Source: Rhodeus uyekii
Taxonomy: Eukaryota > Chordata > Actinopteri > Cypriniformes > Acheilognathidae
Length of the DNA stretch: 64,000 nt
Direction of reading: 5' to 3'
Assembly: GCA_037043235.1 (NCBI GenBank)
Contig: JAWRVZ010000054.1
Coordinates: 3,476,001-3,540,000 of the forward strand
Under the pieces are notes generated by a model. It saw only the letters and a program-made list of their open reading frames with translations, was not told the DNA's origin and did no database searches. This document shows positions 52,866-64,000 of this stretch, piece by piece (positions within the stretch are counted from its first letter, which is position 1; every line of letters begins with the position of its first letter). A program made the position numbers and the translations under genes.

Positions 52866-55320
52866 TTATGACGTGAGATGCTCATCTTCCATGCGGAGGG
52901 TGCTGGAGAGGCAGAGCAGAGGCTGACTGGAGCTGCTGGTGCTCTGACTCTTCAGGCTCTCTATGGACTCTGATGACCCTGAGGAACAGCAGAGAATCAT
53001 AATGTTTGGATACACTTGATTCAAAGTATTTTTATGAACACCTTTTGATTTTAAAAGAGCTTATTGGTGAAATTAGGTGTACATAGAGCCATGTGCTATT
53101 TCAGTTTACTATTATTCTAGAATGTGAAAGTCATTATGAAGTATGAAAGGTGCACAGTTCGTACACATTTACATGACTTTTGATGCAGATATTCATGAAA
53201 CACCCGTGTGTGCATGTAAAATAAGAATACAAATCCATGTTCAAATTTCAAATCACAGCATAACTTCACTAATTAATGACAAGCTATGTGGTTATCTGGT
53301 TTAAAATAAAATAAACATGTATTTAAGTAAAGCTGACATAAGTTAACAAGTAAAATACGAGTTAACATGCATAAATGGGAGACAACAATGTTAAATTTTA
53401 AAAAAATAAGTGTCCTTATAACCTTTCCTTATAACTTTAGAAGATGGCAGTGCCAGAGACAAACATTTGGAATATAAAATTTGGTATCTAAACCGTTTAA
53501 AAGCCGCTTTACCCCCATTTACCATTAGCCTCATTGGAAAACCATCAATCATCATCAAGATAACCCCAATTTGAATTCCCCAAAAACAGTTAAGTTTATT
53601 TTTTCATTTCTGCAATTTGCAGCCAAGTACGAATTGCATTTGCCAGACATCACCCTATGCCAGTATCAGAAATTAACTTTCCCATTAAGGTGCTTCTTGC
53701 AATTGATTTCCAGGGGTATTTTTTTATGATTACCAATACTGTCTGTCAAATACTTACTTTTAACCAATTACTTAAATCAGTTAGTTAGGTACTACTACTG
53801 TTACAGAAGTGGACTACACTGCACTTTGTTGTTTATGATGGGAGAATTTGCAAGTTTTAATCAGACTTCAGTCAGAGAGTGCACGCACTGATCAAAACTC
53901 AATTTGAACGCCTCAGATTGTCCATCACATTCATAAGCTCAACAGAAACATTTGTGATTTGATTATAATGGAAAACCAGTGCGAGTTATTCATGACATTG
54001 ATGACCTACCAGAGTCAACATTCCTCTACAGCAGTGGACCATGACTCAGACGCTACATGTGTTAAGAGCAAAGCAGAGTGTGTGTGTGTGTGTGAGAGAG
54101 AGAAAGAGAGTTAGGAGACAGAACAGCATTAGACATGCAGCATCAGTACGGATGTCAATTTCTGCCACATAAGGATGGGAAATCATGCTTTGGTAAATCA
54201 TAATTATGACATGAAAAGTCAAAATTATGAGATACTAAGTAATTATGAGAAAGAAGGTCTAAATTATGATAGTCAATAATGACAAATCAGTTATTTAGTC
54301 ATAATTGACTGCCAATTTACCTTTCAACTTAAGCTATAATTTAACAACTGAATTTATCTCAGTATTTCATGATTGAGATATTTTATTTCATAATTATGAC
54401 TGTTTATGTAATAATTATTATTTACTAAAGCTGTTTATTCCTAATGTGGTGAAAATGGACTTGAAAATGCACCAGAGATATTCTTCATTTTCGGTAAAAT
54501 TACTAGGAGTATGAAAAGTGATGCCTTGAGAAATATTTTAAACTGGTAAAATTAAATAAAAATAATAAGATAATAAACAATTTATTATTGATTTCTTACT
54601 GATAATTCAAACACTGTGTTCCATGTTTAAAATAATATTCCATTTTGTGGTTAACCACCCCTCCCAGATGCATTTGTGTATGAAACATTTTTAAAACAAT
54701 TCATTTTAAACTAAAATTACCTAATACAACAGAAAATATTTCAGATTTCATGATTTTACATCAAGAATCACAATCGAATTGTCAGAGGAAATATGTACAC
54801 CCCTATTGAGTACATCTTAGTAATTCACTTGAGAATTTTCTAATGTGTAGAAAGCGTGTAATTGGTTAGGGTAAGAGAACAGTAAAAATGCATGTAAAGA
54901 GAAGTTTTACTGGGTAAAAATTGCTGAGTAAAGCAGCAGCAATAACAGAGAAGGTTCACACGGCACAGCATAAGTTCTGCCAAGCATGCTGAAAAACTTG
55001 CTTCTTCAACTTTGCTGTTTTGCATTTTCTCAAAGTCAATAGTAAAAGCAGGGCATAAAAGAACCACCCTCAAAAAAGGACTCAAAGGAACCATTCCTAT
55101 AATATTTTTGCAGTGTCAGGATTGTGGGGTATCGAGTGTGTGTTAGTGGCTCACCAGGCAGGGCCAGATCAGCTGAAGGGTCACTTTCTGTCCGGCTCAG
55201 GCTGCTGCGCTCGCTGTGACAGTCCTGTAATATTTCACTCACAGATACACCCAATGATCTGCTCTCGGAACCTGTCAAAGTGACACGATTAATATGGTCT
55301 CTTCTCCAACCCCAAGGCCT

Positions 55321-55360
<40 letters not shown>

Positions 55361-58300
55361 ACATTTTTTTTTTATTTCACCACATTACAGTTGCCCATGT
55401 TATTTGAAGACTTGAAGTACTGACATGAAATGCTTCATTTTAGTACAGATTTGCACATTGAGTTTACTAACCTGAATTTGGGAAACCAGGATTGGCGGAC
55501 ACACCCTCTGCTGTGGCCTTTTGAGAAATAAAACAGAATTAGTTTTACAGGCACTAGTTTGCATTTATCAGTCACAGGCAACCAGCTGAAACCCACAGAT
55601 CTACGCTAATCCAAGGCATTACGCTATCAGCTCATCTGTGGCATGAGTCACACGCAAACACAATGAATGTTTACGGGAAATACATTTCTAAAGAAACAAT
55701 TGTACAGTATTTGTCACAGAACCTCAGACAGGTCATTTTAAGACAAAGAGTATGAAAACGGTTAATTAGCTTACACTTTATTTTTAAGGTGACGTTGTTA
55801 TAGTGTGCTTACAAATTAATATTAATTAACTACATGTACTTGCTGCATGGTTAGGGCATGGCTGCTTGTATTTATGTACTGTTATTACTATAGTAAGTAC
55901 ATGTAACGTACAACTATGTCACCTTAAAACAAAGTTAGCTAGACAGTGGGCATCTTTAAAGAGGTGATAGTGTCTGACCTCAGTGGGACTGAGGCTGCAG
56001 GGCAGAGCAGACTGAGGCTGGGCATCAGAAAGCTCTGACATTCTCTCCTCATCTTCCTCCTCCTGTATGGGGGACGAGGGAGAACGTGTAGACCTGGAAA
56101 CATCACACATATCACTATATAAAAACAAACATTAATTGTTTGTCAAGAGAGTATTTTCACAATAGTGGCTTACCCATCTGGTGACTTGCTACCTTTGCCC
56201 TTCATTGATGCAGGATCTGCAGTTTGCTGTCGCCCAGTCAGGTTGAGAGGATCTCCCATCTCCCCGGAAAACTGGATCTCCTCATAGAGAGGTGCTGATG
56301 GGATTGAAGGGGACACGGGTTGCACACCGTTCAGGGCTTCAAGCAGGGAGATGGGCTCATAGCCAGGAGGGATGTTGTCGGCATTCTGAGAAAGAAAAAA
56401 GTATTTTCATAGCTTTAGACTCATTGTCTTATAGAATTAAAGGCTCTTATTTATAAGAGTGAAGTTTGTCTGGCAGCATGTACCTTTCCTATAAGTTTGG
56501 GGTAGTTAATACTTTTCTAATATAAATAGTACATTAAAGAAGTTTTTCAACTGTGACAAAGACTGTTTTATGTCATTTCTATTTCAAATAAATGCATTTG
56601 TACTTTCTATTCATCAAAGAATCCTGAAAAAATTCATGCTTTTTTAAAAATAAAAATTACATATAAATTACATTTTAAAATGTATTAAAAAAGTAAACAG
56701 TTATTTTAAATTATAATAACATTTCACAGCTACTTAGTTTTAATCTATTTCTAATCAAACAAATGCAGACCTGGTGAGCATAAGAGACTTCTTTTAAAAA
56801 ATATTTAAATCTTATCAACCCCAAACTTTTGAACGTAGTTTACATGATCGCTATATGCCAAGAAAATGTGAATCTAATTTATCCAATATACTGGTTATGT
56901 GCCACTGAAACCTAAAACACCAGTTATAACTGGACTGGAGTCATATGCAAAGCATGAGTCCACTGGACAAAATCAATACAACTGTAGCAACACCGCTGAA
57001 ATGGACCCGTGAAGTATTAATAATTTGAGTAGAAGAGGAGTGTGAATTTTACCGAATGCTCAGTATGGTCAGAGCTTTGGGACAGCACTGGGCTAAAGGA
57101 AACCGGGGAGAGAGTGGCGGCTGTTTTCTTCCTCACGGCTCGGATCTGGAGCAGGGCTCTGAATGCTGGGGCAGTGAGAAAGGAAGGTCATGTGGGGGGG
57201 AAAGGACACAAATAAATGCAACGTGCATAAACAAACACAGGTGCTGCATCTTAACATGGACACGCTTTAGTCTTACCAGATTCATTTGGCTACAAAAAGC
57301 GGGTAAATATTTGCACAGCTGGTCTTACTCTTAAAGCAAAATCAGTGCACATTCTCTCAGTGCAGAAGTTCTATAGAGCAGAGACATACTTTACACAAGT
57401 ACACAAAAGTTTGGCCAACTCACAGCAGTCCTGTTGTGTATGGTTTCTTACTATCATGCTCCTTCTTAACAAATATAGCAAGGGGATGTGTAACTTTCCC
57501 TCACTAAAAATGAGCTTCTCTATAACTTCACATAAGGGAAGTACAGTAAATGCTAATAATGATCATTATTGCATGGCATCCTCAGCAGATGGCACTGTTC
57601 TCCAAAACTCATGATCTACACTGCATGCGGGATTAATGATGCACTAGGGACTATTCATCCCCAAGAAGAACAATGAAAAGGGAAATAAAGGTACATGGTA
57701 AATCAGTCCATATCAGATTTAAAAAAGCATCACTCAGCCTTTTATCTTTGTGGCCATACCCACTTTAAAGGTTCGACTCATTTAGCGGAACAATTCAGAA
57801 TAATAACGGAGGAACAATACAGGAAACTAAGGCATTGATTAATGAGCACTTACGCAGTCTGCAGATTGGGCAGTTGTTGGCCTGGTAACGCAGTGTGTCA
57901 GCACAGGCATTGCACAGACACAGGTGCCTGCATGGGAGAATCAGTGTGTCACGCAGGTCTGATAAACAAACCACACACTCACTGCTGTTGTCACTGTTCT
58001 CATCCTCTGTGGACTGGAGAGAGGAGACAAAAGAAAACACTGTAAAATAGCACATGAAATTAGAGACAGGAAATGGCAGGACGGATATTGTATTACCAGG
58101 AACCAGTCAGGCACATCATCTCAGTGGCCCTAAATTCTCTGGCATAGTGACAGGATTTACCTTTGTCTCCTGATTGTTCCGGTTTTCAATGCCGTAAATC
58201 TCCTGCAGCAGATAGCTCACGCGGTCCACCTAAAAGATGAGCGATGCAGATTATTGGTTGGGGAAGCATCACAGCACAGATCAAAATGAGCATTATATTT

Positions 58301-61300
58301 TTACTGTTTCCACACATGTTGAGTGGATAAGCATGCATGAGTGTGGATGAATCAAAGCTTTCAATCTGACTGCTTAGTGGGGGATCCAATGAAGAAACTA
58401 AAATATAGCCAATATCACAGAAAAATTGGATCTTGTTCTGTTGCTACAATGCACCAATATCACACCCTTACATTTAATACTTCATATATTACATATTTCA
58501 ATTAGAAATATATGCATCAAATATACTTACGATCTGCTTCTGTTTTAAGGGCTTCACTGAGAAACTGCCATCAACATGCTGTAAATGAGGGAATCGATAT
58601 AGTATTACTATAATAAAAACAACAGAAAAAGCTGGCAAGGTTTTTTAAGAGGGGGGGGGGGGGGGGGACTTTGAGAGATCAAAATTAATCTTCCATCTAA
58701 TTGGGAGATGGCTAATGAAAAAATCTGTGCATATTTCCATTAGTACTATTCAGAAAGATAATGATCAGTTACCAACCTCTTTTACCTCTACTCCTTAAGA
58801 CAACATTTAACATCAGCAATGTGATTAAAATTAAGCAAAGGTGAATCAAATGAGTTAAAAGCAGTGGTTATATATGTCTTCGTATTTTAGTCTGACTATG
58901 CTGTCAATAAAAATGTATGAAACTATGTATGATGCACTCTGTGGAAACTTTTTGTTCCATGCAATAAATCTAAATTTACTTTCATTTTCTAAATTGGCTA
59001 TAAACCATTTTTTAGGGTTTTGTTTGATCATGAATTTTGACTGACTTTCAAGATTTTATAAATTTACTTTTCCGAGGACTGTCAAGGGGTGGGGCGGGGG
59101 GGGGGGGGGGATGCAAATGCACAACAACAAAAAAAGAACAATTTTAAAACTCCATAAGTACAGGGTTTCCATGACCATGGGATTCAAAAATGTCAAACTG
59201 ACTCATAAAAGATTGCCTGGTTAATGTCTTACTCAATATTATAAAACACGAACAAATGCTTGCAAGCTTTCAGTCCAGCTGCCAGCTGAATCTTGAGCAG
59301 AAAACAAATACACACCCTTTCAAAAGCTGCCAAGAGAACATGAGCATGCCCGGTGACATCTGTAAAAGAAAAAGAAGATATGTTTTGTGAAACAACATTA
59401 TGTTAATGATAGTACATAATTATAACTGATTATATTTCATGATCAAAATTTTTCACCAACCATCTCCATCATCCACTATTGCTTGGACCACCAAAGGGAA
59501 AACACCTTTGTCCAGATCAAAGTTCAGCTACAGATAAATATGAATATTTAATACTAAAAATACATAACACACACCAAACTATTTTTTCAAAAATGATTTT
59601 TTTCAAACTACTACAGCAGAAAGGTCTTGATAAGATGGCATTGATGCAAATGAGTGTCTACAAAAATATAATCTTGGAAAAAATCCCACCTCTTCAGGCT
59701 TCCATTTGGTGAAATCTATCTTGAAGGATGGCAGACAAAATTGCTGATTAATCCCTCTCTTATAATGAACCGTCTCAGACACCATTGAAGGGCTCTTGGG
59801 GCTGTATCTTTAAAAAGACATTTGCAGTGATTATCACCAACAAATCTGAGCACGCCTGAGGGTATCCGTTCGTAATGCACAATTCAAACACTGTGACCAA
59901 TTTAAGTGCTTACCCTTATGTTGTGTGCGGGTCATTTTGACCCCCAAACGGTATATTGCATTGGACTAAAACTTACTAACTTTGCTCACACATGAGATAA
60001 CTACTTCCCAAAATTTTGGGGATCATTTTGTACCGTTTTTACACTTGTCAAAAATGACCAGCCTCTCTCTTTATGCTACATTAATCACAAAAAATTGAAT
60101 TCAATCTTTTTATCATCTTGTTTGCTTTCAAACTATTTTCAGTGCTAAAGGCTTTCATTTTCACAATCAATGAGATAAATGAGGCCTATTAACAATCAGT
60201 TTCAAAAATAAATACAACACCTGTCATAATTAAAAGAAAACAAGTTGACAAAAAGATTTAATCCAATATTTGGTGATGACACAGGTCAAAGGCTGGTCAT
60301 TTTTGACCAGGAAGACCAAAGTGTTACAGGGATTTGAACACATTTATTCTATTTAGAACAAGTAGCAAAAATGTGTCAAAAGATCTTGAATTTAGACCAA
60401 TTGCCACAGTTTCCAAGGAAGGTGATGTCTAGATGCCAATGGGTTATGTTTCATCGGGATCAAATGGCTTGAATGGGAGAATCCCAAGAAATTCAAGTTT
60501 CTACAGATAATCTAATCTTTATCCCTGTAAGAAATTTACTTAGCTACAAAAGTGAACACAACAAACATACTGATTTAGCGTCATTCAACTGCAAAAACTT
60601 TACCCAACATACTACTCATGGTAACTTACATTGCCATCCCATTGGCAAACTCCTCAAACGCTTGACAGTATAATGTAATAGCCACTCTGGCATCAGTATC
60701 AAAGCAGAACTCAATACTGTAAAGGACCTTGGGATCGACTGTGTCCTCAGGTGTGCTGTCAGAATCATCCTTATACCTGTAAAATTTGAAAAACAAAAGT
60801 TGGTTGACACAGTTCTCTTATTTCAGCATATATATTCATCAGCAACCTCTTCAAGCCATGATTACATTCATCAATATACCTAACAAGCCGTAAAGAATCC
60901 TTCCTGATGTTCACCAAACTCCTCAGAGTCTTGACAGGCTCGTGTGGTGCTGGCGTCACATAGGGAAACTGTGGAAAACAGGACAAAAACGAATGTGTGA
61001 TGATGACACAGTGTCAGAGTCTTGAATGTTTTGAGGCTCTCATTTAGTCACCTGCACAGGTCTGTTGCCAAGAAAATTCAAATCCATATTTTCCCCGAAA
61101 AGATATCCCTCTGGATGGGGAGTGTCAAACTTTTCTCCACCCATGAAAAAATGACTGGTGAAATAATTTCCTGCAATAAAGACATTAGGGAGATTATTAT
61201 CAAGTATGGATGTGGTCACTAGACAGAGTTGACACTGGATGATGGATGTTTCAAGCCATCTGGACATTAACATTTGTATATTTTGTATATTGTATTTCTA

Positions 61301-61557
61301 ACGCTGTTCAAGTAGATTTCAAAGGAATAAAACACGAGACATTGGGTAAACAACTGATTTTTTAGATGTAAAAGTACAAAATGTAACAAACATAAAGAAT
61401 AGGTAACAGTCTATGATTAAAAGCAAGAACAGTAAAATACAAACTATATTATACTTAGACGTCCGTTACCTGATTTTGGGGGATATCTGTACGCAGAATT
61501 GGCTTGAATATCGATGTCTTCAACTCCAGCAATCCTTCGGCTCAGTATTGAACCCAT
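52866..61557 (-). CDS. mgrn1: mgrn1 (mahogunin), RING-finger E3 ubiquitin ligase
   Basis: Sixteen coding exons, 554 residues (human about 552): 61557-61470, 61170-61052, 60968-60880, 60776-60630, 59807-59690, 59527-59461, 59359-59316, 58578-58531, 58229-58161, 58013-57854, 57165-57053, 56385-56174, 56093-55979, 55517-55472, 55271-55155, 52978-52866 (TAA). All GT-AG, all phases agree. Mgrn1 is an E3 ligase known to ubiquitinate TSG101 and to dampen melanocortin receptor signalling. MGSILSRR is a likely N-myristoylation start. The conserved substrate-binding half runs through FMGGEKFDTPHPEGYLFGEN, FPYVTPAPHEPVKTLRSL, SETVHYKRG, GHAHVLLAAFE. The RING is at about residues 276-315. A PSAP motif (TSG101 UEV ligand) is at about 383-386 within SIPSAPLYEEI. 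It reads as MGRN1, not the paralogue RNF157. The short exon 59359-59316 gives DVTGHAHVL, shorter than the human long form. Confidence 0.95.
55322..55353. repeat. TA microsatellite in mgrn1 intron
   Basis: ACATATATATA run of about 32 bp, followed by a T-rich stretch, between the exons at 55271 and 55472. Confidence 0.9.
57854..58013 (-). CDS. mgrn1: mgrn1 RING-finger exon
   Basis: One exon carries the whole C3HC4-type RING except its last leucine/proline: CVVC, ILPCRH, LCLCNAC, NNCPIC. These cysteines and the histidine ligate two zinc ions and recruit E2 enzymes. All ligands are present, so ligase activity is expected. The exon starts STEDENSDNSSE and ends one base into the proline codon completed at 57165. 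Confidence 0.95.
58651..58667. repeat. Homopolymer G tract in mgrn1 intron
   Basis: Seventeen G; a second G-rich run lies at 59096-59110 in the same intron. Confidence 0.9.
59920..60335. mobile_element. Possible piggyBac-like short element in mgrn1 intron
   Basis: Left part CCCTTATGTTGTG and GGGTCATTTTGACCC; right part GGTCATTTTTGACC and CAAAGTGTTACAGGG. The ends are weakly inverted and resemble fish piggyBac-type short elements, but no TTAA duplication was seen. Limits approximate. Confidence 0.35.
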
Positions 61558-61837
61558 GTTTGAGTATAAATGGCTGCTATATGTGGATAAAAGAAGGGTT
61601 GTTTTGGACAGTTAGCTGGAAATCGTTTGCTTCCTCCGCTATGGAAACATTCCCATCTCTGACGACAAAAAGAGCTGCGAACAAAAGAAACCAACTTCTG
61701 AATTATGTGACAAAACAGACTGACTTCTGTACAATCCGGTAACTCGCAAGTAGGCGTCAAATAAACCACGTTTCATCGGTGAAGAAAATATAAACAAATA
61801 AGAGACTAATGGAAAAGACTCTTTGAAGATCCCATAT

Positions 61838-61847
61838 TCTCGCGAGA
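61838..61847. promoter_or_regulatory. TCTCGCGAGA palindrome (BANP/CGCG element)
   Basis: Exact TCTCGCGAGA, about 280 bp before the mgrn1 ATG. This decamer is enriched in CpG-island and bidirectional promoters and is bound by BANP in vertebrates. Confidence 0.75.
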
Positions 61848-62391
61848 TGGGATTTTGTTTCCTGACAGCAAAGGATTTTGGGATATGTTGTACTTGCTTA
61901 CCGTCCAATGTGGTCTCGGATAACTTGAACAGAAGATATGCACACCACAAAGAAAAATTAATTTGGCACGAACACCTTTTTAATCTTTTGATATGGGAAT
62001 ACACTGAGTTATGTGGAAAAAAAAATCTGAAATTGGTATTTTGGTAAATGGTTATTTAGCCTATTGTCTAAAATCTTATTTTATAACAACCAAACACTAA
62101 TATCATAGACGTGCACGACTGAATGTGTATTTGTGTTAACGATGCGTTTAATAACAGTCACACACTCTTATTAAAAGCTAAAGCAACGCAAAGTTGTCGT
62201 CATATGCTTGCTATTAACATAAAGGATGCGCTAAAATACATCAGTTGATCTTCTATTGAGGTGCAAGTGATTTAATTGGCGTTGGAAGATTTGTTTACCA
62301 TATTTGGAAAAGTAGTGGCATAGCTCGAATGGGAATTGGACGGGAGGGACCGTCATTCATAAATTCTGCCTTCTAGAACTCAACAAACAAA

Positions 62392-62416
62392 GCGTTGCAT
62401 GATGGGATACGTAGTT
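62392..62416 (-). promoter_or_regulatory. ZNF143/STAF-like site
   Basis: On the minus strand reads ACTACGTATCCCATCATGCA, a strong likeness to the ACTACAATTCCCAnnATGC consensus. Weaker relatives: ACAATTCCCATGA at 62598-62610 and, on the minus strand, AGTACAACATATCCC near 61880-61894. Confidence 0.6.
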
Positions 62417-62816
62417 TTTGTGTTTAAAGCGCAACTTAAACACGATCCTTGTCGTTCAGTTTATATCTAGTATTTTCTCCTTTTAACAAGGAATAATTTC
62501 ACTTTCTACAGAAAACATCTACCTCGAGCGCTTCAACATATACGTCAAACTAACGCAGGGTCATCAGAAACACCACAAACGTGGAATCCCTACGCATACA
62601 ATTCCCATGACCTCTACCCCTCTCTGATTGGCTGCTTCTTGCTGTCAATCATCTGGCGCTCGTTACACCAGCGCTCCTACAGTAAATATTTGTGTTTGCT
62701 CAACCGGCTGTAATGGTGGACGACTGAAAGAGAAAAGCGGAGAGTCTAAATCTCAAAAAAATCCTGTCCCGGGTAAAACGCAATTGTTCGTGGCTCGGAA
62801 ACAAACACCAGAGAGT

Positions 62817-63443
62817 ATGGATGAACTCAAACATCAAGTTATGATAAACCAGTTCGTCCTGACAGCTGGATGTGCCGCAGACCAGGCGAAACAGCTTTTG
62901 CAAGCGGCACATTGGCAGTTTGAGGTAAGCGCAGCGGAGAGCTCACTATGCGTGCCTACGCCAGCGCATTGTTTATGTCGCGCTCTGTCGCGTGTCTAGT
63001 TGCCATTTCAAGGAATGACTAGCAACAATGACCCAAACTGTTTTTAATACCATCCTTGGGCATTTAAAATATATTAATGCCGTCTGCATGTGTTTTATTT
63101 TTGTTTAAAACGGCACTTAAATGCACCAATATAGTAGGCTATAACAATTGCTAAAAGCTCAAGAGATAGACTACTATCCAATTAGAGTTTACTCCAGATT
63201 AAATACTATAATCCTTCCCCATGACACACTCTACTAGCTTCCCATGCTATTATGCAATGAAGATGACCACTGACAGATTACACTACAGCTCGTGTTGTTC
63301 TTTCGTTTCTCATTTGATGGAAAATGATAGAAACCCCAACAGTTCCCCTGGTCTCGCGTGATATTCATATGTTTAAATATTACTAATATTTAATCAGTAC
63401 TATGTTTAAATAGTACTATACATGTGAAGCAATGTTGTGTTAT

Positions 63444-63479
<36 letters not shown>

Positions 63480-63543
63480 ACAGACAGCCCTCAGTGCCTT
63501 CTTTCAAGAGACAAATATACCTTACGGTCACCATCATCAAATG
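62817..63543 (+). CDS. ubald1: ubald1, UBA-like domain protein, 3' part outside window
   Basis: Two coding exons: 62817-62924 and 63484-63543, phase 0 junctions; further exon(s) lie beyond 64000. They encode 56 residues: MDELKHQVMINQFVLTAGCA, ADQAKQLLQAAHWQFE | TALSAFFQETNIPYGHHHQM, the UBA-like helical domain of the UBALD (FAM100) family, whose function is little known. LTAGC and TALSAFFQETNIPY fit UBALD1 better than UBALD2. The ATG has A at -3 and G at +4. The frame is open upstream to an ATG at 62628, so a longer N terminus is formally possible. Donor GTAAGC at 62925 and GTGAGT at 63544. Confidence 0.88.
63445..63475. repeat. CT microsatellite at the ubald1 exon 2 acceptor
   Basis: CT run forming the polypyrimidine tract directly before the acceptor CACTCACAG (63475-63483). 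Confidence 0.9.
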
Positions 63544-63716
63544 GTGAGTATGAAAGCCCCCATCTATGTTTATAAGATTAATTTAACTTTTTTGTTGTTG
63601 CATGTGGTGCTTATGCTATTGTACGTGCTCGGTTTGTATCGTGGCTATAACAATAACAATGTAAAGCTGTAGCCATAGTGTCGGCCATGTTGCGGAGAGA
63701 CGGGGCTTCCAGAAAT

Positions 63717-63718
<2 letters not shown>

Positions 63719-63755
<37 letters not shown>
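63719..63755. repeat. CA microsatellite in ubald1 intron
   Basis: About 18 uninterrupted CA units downstream of the ubald1 exon 2 donor. The remaining sequence to 64000 shows no coding exon. Confidence 0.9.
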
Positions 63756-63757
<2 letters not shown>

Positions 63758-64000
63758 CGCGCTGTTCACTGTTATTACTGTAGTGTGCCGAGGTAGGCAG
63801 TATTTCAGTGTTGCAGCATAACTGAAATGAAATAATGGCCGCAAGGTTAAAGTATCACGGATGTGGGATTTCATCGGTCAAGCAAAAAATCTGTCTCCGG
63901 CTTTATTAAAAAGGAACATATGATACTTGTATCATGATGATGGAGTTCTGGAATATCCCACTGTCACACTTGGTTTCCATTATACTGGAAAACCTTGAAA

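Larger units (their letters stand above)
61558..62816. promoter_or_regulatory. Divergent mgrn1/ubald1 promoter region
   Basis: 1,259 bp separate the start codons of mgrn1 (minus) and ubald1 (plus). It contains a BANP-type palindrome, three ZNF143-like motifs and an inverted CCAAT (ATTGG at 62627-62631). Human MGRN1 and UBALD1 are also adjacent and divergent, so the arrangement appears conserved. Confidence 0.7.

Noticed and set aside
52866..61557. Assignment as rnf157, the usual neighbour of FOXJ1 in tetrapods
   Set aside because: MGSILSRR, TPHPEGYLFGENMDLNFLG, RSPSSPIQEE and PSAP context fit MGRN1; RNF157 differs at these places as I remember it.
62817..63543. Assignment as ubald2
   Set aside because: LTAGC and TALSAFFQETNIPY match UBALD1; UBALD2 has LAAGC and TALSTFFQETNIPN as remembered. 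Short sequence, so some doubt remains.

Overview
The window is vertebrate nuclear DNA from a teleost, most likely a cyprinid (carp/zebrafish relative). The evidence is four intron-bearing vertebrate genes with GT-AG junctions, an AT-rich background with long microsatellites, and repeats typical of cyprinid genomes (an L2-like LINE whose 3' end is a Tcaag/AATTC-type tail, tRNA-derived SINEs, hAT- and Tigger-like short elements). There is no bacterial gene organisation, CRISPR array or recognisable tRNA/rRNA gene. Exon limits were placed by hand from splice consensus, phase agreement between neighbouring exons and remembered family sequences; nothing was aligned by software.

Layout. (1) 1-21.7 kb, + strand: rhbdf1 (iRhom1). 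Its 5' coding exon(s) lie before the window; the stop codon is at 21147-21149. The first intron seen here (554-10070) carries a nearly complete antisense L2-like LINE with an open 987-codon ORF2 and a frameshifted ORF1 encoding an SGNH esterase. Later introns hold SINEs, a pair of oppositely oriented Tigger-like elements and a nest of transposons inside one SINE. (2) 21.7-46.9 kb: about 25 kb with no recognisable gene, rich in repeats (three copies of a solo-LTR-like element, a Tigger-like element containing a 119-bp-arm hairpin, a pure 272-bp TG tract) interspersed with unique, GC-richer blocks that may be regulatory. (3) 46.9-51.8 kb, - strand: foxj1a, two coding exons, with a CpG-rich upstream region. 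(4) 52.9-61.6 kb, - strand: mgrn1, 16 coding exons, all phases agree (554 aa). (5) 62.8 kb to the end, + strand: the first two coding exons of ubald1, head-to-head with mgrn1 across a 1.26-kb shared promoter region that contains a perfect TCTCGCGAGA and several ZNF143-like motifs.

How the genes relate: iRhom1 controls ADAM17 traffic at the secretory membranes, Foxj1a is the master transcription factor for motile cilia, Mgrn1 is a RING E3 ligase, and Ubald1 is a small UBA-like protein. They are not a pathway. Their co-location looks like an ancient vertebrate synteny block: human RHBDF1, MGRN1 and UBALD1 lie on 16p13.3, while human FOXJ1 sits on 17q25 with the paralogues RHBDF2, RNF157 and UBALD2. 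I saw no convincing undescribed biological system; the most useful leads are the foxj1a linkage, a candidate alternative first exon of rhbdf1, the mgrn1/ubald1 bidirectional promoter, the young LINE, and the inverted-repeat structures.
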